The translations under genes and the position numbers were made by a program. Under the pieces are notes generated by a model. That model saw only the letters and a list, made by a program, of their open reading frames with translations, was not told the origin of the DNA and made no database searches. This document shows, piece by piece, positions 1-6,964 of a stretch of DNA of 36,523 nt. The stretch spans positions 350,199 through 386,721 of the forward strand of contig NZ_JGYS01000001.1 of assembly GCF_000741175.1 (NCBI RefSeq), given 5' to 3'. This stretch comes from Bifidobacterium callitrichos DSM 23973. Lineage in GTDB: Bacteria; Actinomycetota; Actinomycetes; Actinomycetales; Bifidobacteriaceae. Positions within the stretch are counted from its first letter, which is position 1, and every line of letters starts with the position of its first letter.

Positions 1-489
1 GCTCAAGGGCGCGTCGCCGATCGCGAGGAAGATCGTGTACACGGAGCTCTTGGAGTCCATCCAGCCGAGCATGGAGAACAGGGAGAGCAGCGCCTTGAGC
101 ACGCCGCCGCCGGCGATGGCCGGGACGAGCGGCTGGAACACGGCGATGAAGAAGTCGAGCGCGGCCCTGCCCGCACGCTTCATGTTGAAACGGCCGGGCT
201 TCGCGTCCGCGGGGGCGGCGGCCGCGTTGGACGGGGAGTCCGATCCGATGCCGGGCATTTTCATGATCTCGTCGTACACTTCGACGACGTCGTTGCCGAT
301 GATGACCTGGAACTGGCCTCCCATGGCCACGCCCAGCACGCCGGGCACTTGTTTGAGGGCCTCCGGGTCGGCCTTGGACTGGTCTTTCAGGGTGAAGCGC
401 AGTCGGGTGGAGCAGTGTTCGAGCTGCTGCACGTTGCCTGTGCCGCCGACCAGTTCGACGACGGCCGACGCTGTCTTACGGTAATCCAT
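1..489 (-). CDS. PTS beta-glucoside-type permease, EIIB and start of EIIC (partial)
   Basis: Membrane sugar permease of the phosphotransferase system; it imports and phosphorylates a sugar, probably a beta-glucoside. The first 163 residues are visible and the 3' end lies beyond the left edge. Residues 1-85 form an EIIB domain with the phosphorylated cysteine Cys26 in CSTRLRF, preceded by the typical GGTGNVQQLEH. A linker rich in Ala, Pro and Ser (about 85-105) leads into the first EIIC helices (FFIAVFQPLVPAIAGGG). The start ATG has an AAGGAG ribosome site. The gene lies 133 bp downstream of a BglG-type antiterminator on the same strand, the classical bgl arrangement. Seen: EIIB motif and context. 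Inferred: beta-glucoside specificity; glucose/sucrose-type relatives share this fold. Confidence 0.9.
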   Translation of the reverse strand, partial: MDYRKTASAVVELVGGTGNVQQLEHCSTRLRFTLKDQSKADPEALKQVPGVLGVAMGGQFQVIIGNDVVEVYDEIMKMPGIGSDSPSNAAAAPADAKPGRFNMKRAGRAALDFFIAVFQPLVPAIAGGGVLKALLSLFSMLGWMDSKSSVYTIFLAIGDAPLS

Positions 490-622
490 GACGAACTCCT
501 TTATTCGTGGAATGGTGGTGTGGTCTGCTTGTCTGTCGGTTGCCCCGCTCCCGGTTCGGGCATGGCTTGCGCCGGCCCATGCGGTCGGACCGCGTGGGAA
601 CAGGGTGTGTGTGGTTGATTCC

Positions 623-1498
623 TTATGCCGGTTGGGCGGTGGGGGAGTCGAACGCGTTGGGGCGGACGTCGCGCACCACGTTGGCGATGTGGTAGGCGAG
701 GTAGCCTTTCTCGGCGTCGGTGACCTTGGCCTTGTAGTTCATTTCGATGAACAGGGCGATCTTCGACGCGCAGTCCGCGGCCTGCGGGTACTCCGTCAGG
801 GAGAGCCGGTACAGCATGGTGTCCGCGTTCTCCTGGGATTCGCGCTTGTCGAGCACGCGTTTGACGAAGAACTGCAGGTGGCGCATGAACCGCTCGTAGT
901 GCAGTGACGTCTCGTCGAACTCGATCGAGAAACGCACGCGGATGATCTCGAGGATCGTGGCGATGAGCCTCGGGGCGCGCATGGTCACGTCGAAGTCGTG
1001 GTTCATGGACGCGTTGACGATGTGCAACGCGATGGACCCGACCTCGCTGTCCGAGATGCGCACGTCCATGTGCCGTTCGATGATCGCCCTCGCCTTCGAA
1101 GCCAGGGCGTACTCCCGCCGGTAGATCTGCTTGATTTCCATGAGGAACGGGTTCTGCAGGACAAGGCCGCGCTTCTCGCGCTCCAACGACAGGCAGATAT
1201 GGTCCATCAGCGTGATGTAGATGTTCTCGCTGAGTTCCAGATCGGACTCCCGTCGGATCATGGCGACGATCTCCTCGGTGATGGTGAAGTAGACGTCCGG
1301 GACCGTGTCGAGCAGTTCCTCGACCCGGTTGAGCACCGTCTTGTCCTCGGGCAGGAAACGCTTCTCCACCTTGGACTCGTCCAGTTCGTCACCGTTGCGT
1401 CGGTTGAAGCAGATGCCCTTGCCGGTGACGACCATCTCCTGACCGTCCTCGGACAGCACCACCGCGACGTTGTTATTGCAGACCCTGAGAATCCTCAT
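623..1498 (-). CDS. BglG/LicT-family transcriptional antiterminator
   Basis: RNA-binding antiterminator of 291 residues, the usual family size. An N-terminal CAT RNA-binding domain (residues 1-55, starting MRILRVCNNNVAVV) is followed by two PTS regulation domains (about 65-170 and 175-285). The four candidate regulatory histidines are visible: His100 and His159 in PRD1, His207 and His270 in PRD2. Family knowledge: PTS-dependent phosphorylation of these histidines controls dimerisation and binding to a RAT hairpin that prevents termination. The likely target is the PTS gene just downstream and perhaps its own leader. The chosen ATG has a strong GGAGAGGAGGT ribosome site. An in-frame GTG at 1588 would add 30 residues outside the CAT domain and is not preferred. 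The ATG overlaps the stop of a short upstream ORF. Confidence 0.93.
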   Translation of the reverse strand: MRILRVCNNNVAVVLSEDGQEMVVTGKGICFNRRNGDELDESKVEKRFLPEDKTVLNRVEELLDTVPDVYFTITEEIVAMIRRESDLELSENIYITLMDHICLSLEREKRGLVLQNPFLMEIKQIYRREYALASKARAIIERHMDVRISDSEVGSIALHIVNASMNHDFDVTMRAPRLIATILEIIRVRFSIEFDETSLHYERFMRHLQFFVKRVLDKRESQENADTMLYRLSLTEYPQAADCASKIALFIEMNYKAKVTDAEKGYLAYHIANVVRDVRPNAFDSPTAQPA

Positions 1499-1581
1499 CG
1501 GGCGACCTCCTCTCCACCAAGAGGGGAGACACGGACGACCGCACATGGCATACCGGGAGACACAGGGTTGATGTTCGGCAT
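1495..1581 (-). CDS. 28-codon leader ORF overlapping bglG
   Basis: Short ORF of 28 codons, proline- and valine-rich, beginning MPNINPVSPG and ending EEVAR. It has its own strong ribosome site (GAGGAGGT, six bases before the ATG). Its TGA overlaps the bglG ATG as ATGA. The codons GGA GAG GAG GTC near its end are also the bglG ribosome site. The arrangement fits translational coupling or attenuation. Coding status is inferred from the ribosome site and overlap only; no homologue is known to me. Confidence 0.5.
   Translation of the reverse strand: MPNINPVSPGMPCAVVRVSPLGGEEVAR
1507..1528 (-). promoter_or_regulatory. Hairpin covering the bglG ribosome-binding site
   Basis: On the transcribed strand CTCCCCTC (complement of 1521-1528) can pair with GAGAGGAG (complement of 1507-1514), leaving one mismatch and a six-base loop. 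The 3' arm is the bglG Shine-Dalgarno sequence. A ribosome translating the leader ORF would open this hairpin. Pairing is seen in the sequence; the regulatory role is inferred. Confidence 0.45.
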
Positions 1582-1621
1582 GATTCACCTCCTCGTCAAA
1601 AAGACTTCGTTATCTTTCTGT

Positions 1622-1660
1622 TCAAGAAGCCAGATCACGCCCACTGAAGGTAACAATTCT
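1622..1660 (-). promoter_or_regulatory. Possible RAT-like antiterminator site in the bglG leader
   Basis: The bglG leader reads GAATTGTTACC about 75 bases before the short leader ORF, resembling the 5' side (GGATTGTTACC) of ribonucleic antiterminator targets. The 3' half (TGATCTGGCTTCTTG) matches the AGGCAAAACC consensus poorly, and no clear overlapping terminator is visible. Treated as a weak candidate. Confidence 0.25.
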
Positions 1661-1747
1661 CAGCAACTTCGAAAGTGAATATAGCATGAACGCCGATATC
1701 GGGCAATCCCGGCGTGTCCACATGGGAAAGGCGGCATACTGGCCGTT

Positions 1748-2366
1748 TTAGTGCGGGTCGTCGTCCGGGAACCACAGGTTGAACGGGTCGGCGGGGTCGG
1801 GCCATCACACGTGGTCGTGCGTGCACGCCCACCCGTCCATACGCCCGTCGGGATCGTGGTGCATGGTCAGGGCGTCCGCAGTCGGCGCACCGCCATGCGT
1901 GGACGGGCAATGGCGGGGACGGGGCGCGCTTGGGATGGTGTCGCGTGACGCCGGTCGGTCGTGTGGTCAGGGTTGACGTCGCCGTTCGTGAACGTCATGC
2001 AGATCCAGTTGTTGACGGCGGCCATGCGGGCGGTCAGGAACGCGTCATGTTCCCTTGAACGACCGGTTGGACACGTCCAATGCGATGAAGTCAAGGTCGG
2101 TCAACGGTTCCCTTGTCGTCGGTGAAGTCGCCGAGGCCGCGCCCGTTCACCTCGTCGGGGAGCGGCTCGTCGCCCTGCGTGTGCAGGAACATGGCGCGCC
2201 CGTCGCGGCGGCGCACGCCGATGCAGGTGACGTCGAACCCGGCGCCGGGGTAGAGGGTGTCGAGCGCGTCATGCAGTTCGCGTCGCGCCCGGTATCTGCC
2301 GTTCGCCGTCCTGGACAGTCCTCCCGATCCCTTGTCGCGTCTCGTCGATTCGTTCCGTCGCGCCAT
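1748..2366 (-). pseudogene. Decayed gene of unknown function (several frameshifts)
   Basis: Starting at an ATG with an AAAGGAA site, a basic protein (MARRNESTRRDKGSGG, then a mixed region with DALDTLYPGAGFDVTC) reads to a stop at 2091. Directly beyond, other frames continue with protein-like sequence: EPLTDLDFIALDVSNRSF, then EHDAFLTARMAAVNNWICMTF, then a PVHAWRCADCG piece with a zinc-knuckle look, then DPDGRMDGWACTHDHV, an in-frame TGA, and WPDPADPFNLWFPDDDPH with a stop at 1748. Reading frame changes at about 2095, 2050 and 1880 would rejoin them. I do not recognise the family. The first 91 codons could still be translated as a truncated protein. Gene identity and ancestral length are inference. 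Confidence 0.55.
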
Positions 2367-2426
2367 TCGCGTTCCTTTCGCCGTGTGTCCCCGGGGTGTT
2401 TCCACGACCCCTTATGCGTCCAACGT

Positions 2427-2485
2427 CGTGTGACTATCGTGTGATTATCCGAGCCGAAAATAGCCGTTCTCAGCCGAAAATAGCC
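2427..2485. repeat. Two adjacent tandem repeat pairs in the upstream region of the decayed gene
   Basis: CGTGTGACTAT (2427-2437) is followed immediately by CGTGTGATTAT (2438-2448), an 11 bp period with one mismatch. Then AGCCGAAAATAGCC occurs twice (2452-2465 and 2472-2485), exactly 20 bp apart. The repeats lie 60-120 bp upstream of the decayed gene start at 2366, in an AT-richer stretch (2406-2640) with no convincing gene. Helically phased repeats suggest an operator, but function is unknown. Confidence 0.6.
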
Positions 2486-2698
2486 AACACGCCCATAATG
2501 GCGATACGAGACGGAACCCTCGGAAACATTGACGTTCCAAGGGATGCGGGGGATTCACCCAAATCCTTTCTGACATAACGTACATTATCGGCTAACTTGG
2601 TATGGGGGTGAAATACAAGCTCTCTCATGGTTATTGTGCGTTGCGTTATGTGCGGACCGTCGCATCGATTGCGCTGAGTATGCCACGTCGTCTTCCGT

Positions 2699-3064
2699 CT
2701 ACCCCGGTATCACCGGCGCTGGGTCGATCATATCCGCCACGGCGAGGAATCCGATGAACGCAACCGGCAATGCGACTATCGCCAATATCCACTCGGCGAG
2801 CACACGCGCTATCCCGACGATCATGCGCCGACGCAATTCGGCTGGGTTAGCCGGTGCGTCATCCAGAAACGACATAAAGAATGAGATGATCCAGCAAAGC
2901 AGACCAAGCGCATAGCATATGAACGCCATGACTGCGGCCGTCTGCCCCAGCTGTGCCACCATGTCGAAGAACGGCGGAATCCAGAACGCCGCGACCGGCG
3001 CAATCAGCGCGAAACCGGCGATGCGAAGACCGCGGACGATGAGAGACTTGCTGATGTGCGGCAT
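2699..3064 (-). CDS. Small membrane protein of unknown function
   Basis: A 121-residue protein with three or four predicted membrane segments: about 12-30 (GFALIAPVAAFWIPPFF), 35-60 (AAVMAFICYALGLLCWIISFF) and 85-112 (AEWILAIVALPVAFIGFLAV). Between the last two lies a short charged loop (ELRRR). No family is recognised. It starts 19 bases after the yccF stop on the same strand, so it is probably the last gene of a three-gene operon. The ribosome site is weak (TTAAAG). Longer in-frame readings upstream overlap yccF and have no hydrophobic or conserved character, so the internal ATG is preferred. Confidence 0.65.
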   Translation of the reverse strand: MPHISKSLIVRGLRIAGFALIAPVAAFWIPPFFDMVAQLGQTAAVMAFICYALGLLCWIISFFMSFLDDAPANPAELRRRMIVGIARVLAEWILAIVALPVAFIGFLAVADMIDPAPVIPG

Positions 3065-3083
3065 CTTTAAGAAACGATACGGC

Positions 3084-3449
3084 TCACGCGTCCACGATCT
3101 CCGCACCGAACGGCCAGAGGGCGAGCTTGGCCATCTTGAACGATTGGATGCCGAACGGGATGCCGATGATCGTGATGCAGTTGAGTAGTCCGGCGACCAC
3201 ATACCCGATCGCCATCCAGATTCCAACGAGCACGACCCAGATGATGTTCGCGAACGTCGATCCCGCTCCCCCGCCGTATCGCACGGTCTTGCCGAACGGT
3301 GTCAGGGTTAGTCCCGCCATCTTGAACGCCTGCAGCCCGAGCGGGATGCCGACGATCGTGACGCACAGCACGAACCCGATGACTGCCCAGCCGATGGCGA
3401 TCTCGATGCCGCCGAGCACGATCCACAGAATATTGCCGATCAGTCGCAT
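3084..3449 (-). CDS. yccF: YccF-family inner membrane protein
   Basis: A 121-residue membrane protein of the YccF (DUF307) family. It shows the characteristic internal duplication: the first half has NILWIVLGGIEIAIGW then GIPLGLQAFKMA.LTLTPFG; the second has NIIWVVLVGIWMAIGY then GIPFGIQSFKMAKLALWPFG. Each half has two hydrophobic segments, giving four membrane helices. The molecular function of the family is not known to me. It lies 19 bases downstream of the small protein at 3469-3723 and 19 bases upstream of the next membrane protein, all on the minus strand. This suggests one transcript starting near 3750. Confidence 0.9.
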   Translation of the reverse strand: MRLIGNILWIVLGGIEIAIGWAVIGFVLCVTIVGIPLGLQAFKMAGLTLTPFGKTVRYGGGAGSTFANIIWVVLVGIWMAIGYVVAGLLNCITIIGIPFGIQSFKMAKLALWPFGAEIVDA

Positions 3450-3468
3450 ACATGAACTCTCTTGCCCG

Positions 3469-3723
3469 TCACCGGTTCGCCCATGCGGCGGTCCAGTCCT
3501 CGGCGTCGGACAGACGATCGAAGCTCTGGTGCAGGATCCCGTCCACGCCGAACGGCTGGACCGGCATGTCAGCCGGGATCAGCCGGCGAGGCACCTTGAC
3601 CGACGCGTCATACGGCAGGTTCGGCGAAAGCTTGGCGATACGTGCGGTCACACCGTTCCTTGCTCCCGTCAGATGGGCGGCGAACGTGAACGGATGGGAC
3701 TCGTCGATGATGAAATTCAACAT
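3469..3723 (-). CDS. Small paralogous protein, copy 1 of 3
   Basis: An 84-residue soluble protein, unknown function, beginning MLNFIIDE. It aligns over its full length with the proteins at 5540-5818 and 14781-15041. Shared blocks are GVTARIAKLSPNLPYDASV (residues 24-42), a proline-rich turn, and a C-terminal HQSFDRL..AEDW segment (67-80) likely to form a helix. This copy is the shortest, with a deletion in the middle loop. The ATG has an AAAGGGG ribosome site. It is the first gene of a probable operon with yccF and a second membrane protein. No signal peptide or membrane segment is visible, so a cytoplasmic role is inferred. Confidence 0.75.
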   Translation of the reverse strand: MLNFIIDESHPFTFAAHLTGARNGVTARIAKLSPNLPYDASVKVPRRLIPADMPVQPFGVDGILHQSFDRLSDAEDWTAAWANR

Positions 3724-4021
3724 GATGAAACCCCTTTCAAGAACAGGGTATGAAAGTCAAACGTAAACGGCGGACATTCCAGCGGTGTCTCGGCGGTGTC
3801 TCGTGGAAAAGCAGAAAGTGTTGTAGAAGTAAGAAACACCGCGGACCCGTGCATATTCATGAAATCACCCGCGTAAGCGGAACACACTGTATGTATGTTT
3901 GTCCTTACCATAATCCTGACCGGGGACGACCGGAACGGACCACGACCGCGAACAAAACGCGTGCCGAACGTATTTCAGCCGTCCGCCTGTCCGGAATGCC
4001 ACGCCACCTAGCGACCTGCGG
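3724..4021. other. Intergenic region, no gene seen
   Basis: A 298 bp gap between the DUF3592-like gene (stop at 4022) and the start of the small-protein operon. It should hold the operon promoter. Open frames crossing it on either strand lack ribosome sites or recognisable composition. No clear terminator with a T-tract was found for the DUF3592 pair. Confidence 0.5.
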
Positions 4022-4420
4022 CTACAGTAACGTGACCGTCGACAATTCGACACCGATCGCCAACAGCGGAGCACCAGCCCCTATCTTCAGCATCGGACCG
4101 ACGTATGACGGCCGATCGGCATCCAATCGCGCCGTATGCGGACGGGACGGGTCGCACACGACGGTGACGGTCTGGCCGGGGCGGAACCGCACGTCCTGCC
4201 CCCACCCCTTCGAAACGATCGTATATGGCACGCCTCGGATCAGATACCGGACCACGAGATTCCATGTGCCGTCACGCGTATTGCGCAGACGACGGACGAT
4301 CACGCCGGTCATGGCCAGCCGGCATCCCGACCGCAGCCGACGCACACGAGCAAGCCCGATGGCACCGGCTGCGACGGGTATGGTGCCGATGAGCATGAGG
4401 GCCACGCCCAAGGCGAACAT
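4022..4420 (-). CDS. DUF3592-like membrane protein (second of a tandem pair)
   Basis: A 132-residue protein with an N-terminal membrane helix (FALGVALMLIGTIPVAAGAIGLA), a soluble beta-rich middle (about 25-100) and a C-terminal hydrophobic segment (GAGAPLLAIGVELSTVTLL). The middle has the DUF3592-like pattern: a G-V-I/V strand, WNLVVRYLIRG, then VTVVCDPSRPHTARL near the end (compare DVAYDPTHPDVAYL in its neighbour). The ATG at 4420 follows the neighbour's TGA by seven bases with a weak ribosome site. A GTG at 4456 would give 12 more residues and overlap the neighbour. Function of the family is unknown. Confidence 0.7.
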   Translation of the reverse strand: MFALGVALMLIGTIPVAAGAIGLARVRRLRSGCRLAMTGVIVRRLRNTRDGTWNLVVRYLIRGVPYTIVSKGWGQDVRFRPGQTVTVVCDPSRPHTARLDADRPSYVGPMLKIGAGAPLLAIGVELSTVTLL

Positions 4421-4427
4421 CGGGATC

Positions 4428-4844
4428 TCACGCACTGGCGGCGGCAAGCGCCGCACCAGCCACCAGGCAGACGGCGCCCGCGGCCGTCAGGGTACATGCC
4501 ATGGAACCGACGTGCCGGTCGGCAGGCAGGTAGGCGACATCCGGGTGAGTGGGATCATAGGCGACGTCGGTCCGCTCGTCCAGATGCATGTCAGGCAACC
4601 CGGCCGTGGCCGCGGCCAGCACCGTGCGTTCACGACCGTCGGCGTCATATCGGATCTCCGGCGTCAACGTGAGATTCCAGTCATTCTCATGCTCGACGAA
4701 GCGAATGACCGTGCCGCGCGTACGGGCGGTGCAACGGGAATGCAGCATGCGGATACGCTGCAAGACGACAAGTGCGATGAGCAGAACAATAAGACCGGCT
4801 GCGAACAGCACGCCACCGACGATGGCCGACGACGAACCGAACAT
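4428..4844 (-). CDS. DUF3592-like membrane protein (first of a tandem pair)
   Basis: A 138-residue protein with an N-terminal membrane helix (IVGGVLFAAGLIVLLIALVVL, 8-28), a soluble domain (about 35-112) containing GTVIRFVEHENDWNL, PEIRYDADGRE and DVAYDPTHPDVAYLP, and a C-terminal hydrophobic segment (ACTLTAAGAVCLVAGAALAA). The arrangement helix, beta domain ending in a YDP-x-P-x-x-A-x-L block, helix is that of DUF3592 proteins. The start has a strong AAAGGAG site. It is paralogous to the gene that follows, so the pair probably arose by tandem duplication. Divergent from the poly-Asp lipoprotein gene at 5056. Function unknown. Confidence 0.75.
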   Translation of the reverse strand: MFGSSSAIVGGVLFAAGLIVLLIALVVLQRIRMLHSRCTARTRGTVIRFVEHENDWNLTLTPEIRYDADGRERTVLAAATAGLPDMHLDERTDVAYDPTHPDVAYLPADRHVGSMACTLTAAGAVCLVAGAALAAASA

Positions 4845-5055
4845 GGTGAATCACTCCTTTGTGGGTTTTCATGGACTATTCTTCCACATGATCTTGACCA
4901 TGATCCTTCGGAAGATCAGCGCCCGAGGTGATGCCTCGCGCGTGATGCACGCCACAGTCGATTCGGGTGCGCGAAACGTGCGGATATGCGATGATTGAGA
5001 GACGACGGTCGTGGTGGGAGCCGTCGATACGGCACGATCGATAAAGGAATCGACC

Positions 5056-5442
5056 ATGACCAATTCAATCAAACGTAAGTTCACCATTCTCGCCGGAGCG
5101 GCCGCGGCATTGCTGCTGGTGCTGGGCGTATCCGCATGCGGGACCACGTCCTCGCCTCAACCGGCGTCCGGAGGCACGCAGAACGAACAATCCACGTCGA
5201 ACGGCGACGATCAGGATGACGTCGGCGATGAGTCGGATGACGATGCAGATGACGCCGACGATGCGTCGGATAATACGGGAGACGACACCAATGACGGTTC
5301 CGACGATCGGGATGATGACCAGGATGACGGCAACGACTCAGATGATTCGTCGGACGACGATGCCAACGATGATAACGACGACGATCAGAATGACACCGAC
5401 GATGATAACGACGACGGGGATGATACGGATGACGACAACTGA
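5056..5442 (+). CDS. Poly-aspartate lipoprotein
   Basis: A 128-residue lipoprotein. Residues 1-28 are a typical lipoprotein signal (KRK, then FTILAGAAAALLLVLG) ending in VSAC, so Cys28 should be lipidated. After a short Ser/Thr/Gln/Pro linker (29-50) the rest of the chain is almost entirely Asp, with Asn, Ser, Gly and Thr and hardly any hydrophobic or basic residues; its charge must be extremely negative. The DNA is a run of degenerate GAT/GAC codons, prone to expansion or contraction. The ATG has AAGGA at good spacing. A role in cation binding at the cell surface is a guess; no domain is recognised. It is convergent with copy 2 of the small paralogue family. Confidence 0.8.
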   Translation: MTNSIKRKFTILAGAAAALLLVLGVSACGTTSSPQPASGGTQNEQSTSNGDDQDDVGDESDDDADDADDASDNTGDDTNDGSDDRDDDQDDGNDSDDSSDDDANDDNDDDQNDTDDDNDDGDDTDDDN

Positions 5443-5477
5443 CCTTTCATAGACGCCGTCCGTACCCGCGATCGATC

Positions 5478-5521
5478 TCGATCCGACGAGACGCAGCAGA
5501 TGCATGCCCCCGTCGGATCGA
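5478..5521. terminator. Inverted repeat between convergent genes, possible bidirectional terminator
   Basis: TCGATCCGACG (5478-5488) and CGTCGGATCGA (5511-5521) are perfect 11 bp arms with a 22-base loop. They sit between the stops of the lipoprotein gene (plus) and the small protein at 5540-5818 (minus). No clear T-tract follows on either strand, so termination is plausible, not certain. Confidence 0.45.
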
Positions 5522-5539
5522 AACCGGTCAGGCTGCAGA

Positions 5540-5818
5540 TCAGGCCGCGACGGTCTGATGTAGCGATCCGGTGAGCCGATCCACCCAAGCGCAGGCCTCG
5601 TGCAATCCAGCGAAGGAACCGTGTACGATGACGCGTTTCTTGTCCACAGTGGACGCGTCGCGTGTGACCATCTCCGGCAGCTCATAGAACCCCGGGATGA
5701 CCACCGTCGCATCATAGGCGAGACTGGGCGCCAGGCGGGTGATCTTCGCGGTGACCCCGGCGGGACCGCCGATCATCGTAGCCGCATAATCAAGATTCGT
5801 ATGCTGTTTGACGAACAT
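5540..5818 (-). CDS. Small paralogous protein, copy 2 of 3
   Basis: A 92-residue protein beginning MFVKQHTNLDY. It matches copy 3 (14781-15041) best: both start MF(V/I)KQ, share (D)Y at residue 10-11, GV.A(K/R)ITRL.P.L.YD (about 21-37), a proline-rich GFYELP/ESYGLP turn, and a V.HGSFAGLHEACAWV segment near the C-terminus. Copy 2 has a longer tail (TGSLHQTVAA). Like the others it lacks signal peptide and membrane segments. Unlike them it has no visible Shine-Dalgarno sequence: a GTAAC-rich dyad sits 11 bases before the ATG instead. The function is unknown. Confidence 0.72.
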   Translation of the reverse strand: MFVKQHTNLDYAATMIGGPAGVTAKITRLAPSLAYDATVVIPGFYELPEMVTRDASTVDKKRVIVHGSFAGLHEACAWVDRLTGSLHQTVAA

Positions 5819-5828
5819 AGTGTGAACG

Positions 5829-5851
5829 GTAACAACCCATTGTTACGTAAC
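5829..5851. promoter_or_regulatory. GTAAC dyad cluster upstream of small protein copy 2
   Basis: GTAACAA (5829-5835) and TTGTTAC (5840-5846) form a dyad with a four-base spacer; overlapping it, GTTACGTAAC (5842-5851) is a perfect 10 bp palindrome. The cluster lies 11 bases before the ATG at 5818 and about 170 bp from the divergent gene at 6024. It could be an operator or a leader hairpin replacing the ribosome site. Confidence 0.45.
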
Positions 5852-6023
5852 GGCCGACACATATCCATAATGTCGTCCATATCACATAACAGGTCCACAT
5901 TACGCACATCCATGGCGCATACGACGAATCCGAAAACCGAAGGCACCCGCGCAGTACCAGTACGATCCGACGCGATTCCGCGTAGACTGGAACCGTACCG
6001 GATACTTCGGGAAGGGAACCGGC

Positions 6024-6882
6024 ATGGACACAAACAATGATGTGACGACGATTGAAGGACTGTCCTCGACGATCGCGGACATGATACGGGAACGCACTTC
6101 GATTTCGGCTGTGGCCCTGCATGTGCAGGCGGCGGACGGCAACGCGATCCTCGATCCACAGACGTTGCGCGACATCGACAATAAGGATCTCGCTTCGCCT
6201 GCCCTGACGGACACGAAATACGGTGGCTCCTACCTGGTGCCGACGGAGTGGAACGATCCGGTCGATGCCGACGGAGCGCCCCCTGTTCCTGTTGGCGCAG
6301 TGGAATTTCGCGGATCTGCCGCATATGGATGGGTATCCAACGGACGGGTTGTTGCAGCTGTTCATCGTCGAGGACGTCGAGGCGGAGCATTCGTGGGAGA
6401 TCCGCTATCTGCCTGCGTCGTTGCTCAGCGACGTGCGCGAGGTAGCGCCGTCATGGACGTCCGGCCTCAATGACCTGCCGTTCAACGGTCCCGACGTCAC
6501 TTTCAAACTCGTCGGCGCCCCTATCTGCAATCCCATGGACATGAGCGACCGAGGAATCGAGGATCTCATTGACGAGTGCCTCGACCAGCTCGGGGACGAG
6601 GCTCGCGACTTCTATGACGACAACGACGCGGACATCGACGATCTGCTGTTCGAACTGTTGGGGACGGGCGGACACCTGCTCGGCGGTCATCCCACGTTCA
6701 CGCAAAATGATCCGCGTGACTGGCTCGATGACGACGATGACCTCGTCCAGCTCGCCCAGATCGACAGCATCGAGTTCTCGATGATGCTCGGCGACAACGG
6801 CATCGGCCACATCCTCATCCCCCGCGACGCGTTGCGCGCCTGGGACCTGTCCCGCGCCGTCTATCAGTGGGACTGCTACTGA
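6024..6882 (+). pseudogene. DUF1963/YwqG-like gene with a single-base frameshift
   Basis: The first frame encodes about 85 residues up to KYGGSYLVPTEWNDPVDADG. A +1 shift then gives PLFLLAQWNFADLPHMDGYP, DGLLQLFIVED and a long acidic C-terminal part ending at 6882. Together these make about 286 residues with the DUF1963 (YwqG-like) pattern of a GG.PYLP-type motif, RPL.LLAQ.NF..LP and GLLQ.FI. The break lies at 6276-6283 and is explained by one extra C in a run of five (6279-6283) or one extra G before it. The start has a GGGAAGGGAA site and the C-terminal part keeps good coding character, so the lesion is recent, phase-variable or a sequencing error. Biochemical function of the family is unknown. 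Confidence 0.75.
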
Positions 6883-6929
6883 ATCCTGCTGTCGAGGCTG
6901 CCGACACACGCCACAGACAACATTTCTCC

Positions 6930-6960
6930 AGCTCCTCACAAGATCGTGAGGAGCTTTTTT
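6930..6960 (+). terminator. Rho-independent terminator
   Basis: AGCTCCTCAC (6930-6939), a six-base loop, GTGAGGAGCT (6946-6955), then a run of T to 6960. This perfect 10 bp stem ends the DUF1963-like transcript and separates it from the ATPase gene. Confidence 0.92.
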
Positions 6961-6964
6961 ATGT

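Noticed and set aside
490..622. RAT/terminator expected between bglG and the PTS gene
   Set aside because: Only a six-base GCATGG/CCATGC pairing and GC-rich sequence were seen; no match to the RAT consensus and no T-tract.
3717..3911. 64-codon minus-strand frame before the small-protein operon
   Set aside because: No ribosome site, overlaps the start of the small gene, composition not protein-like.
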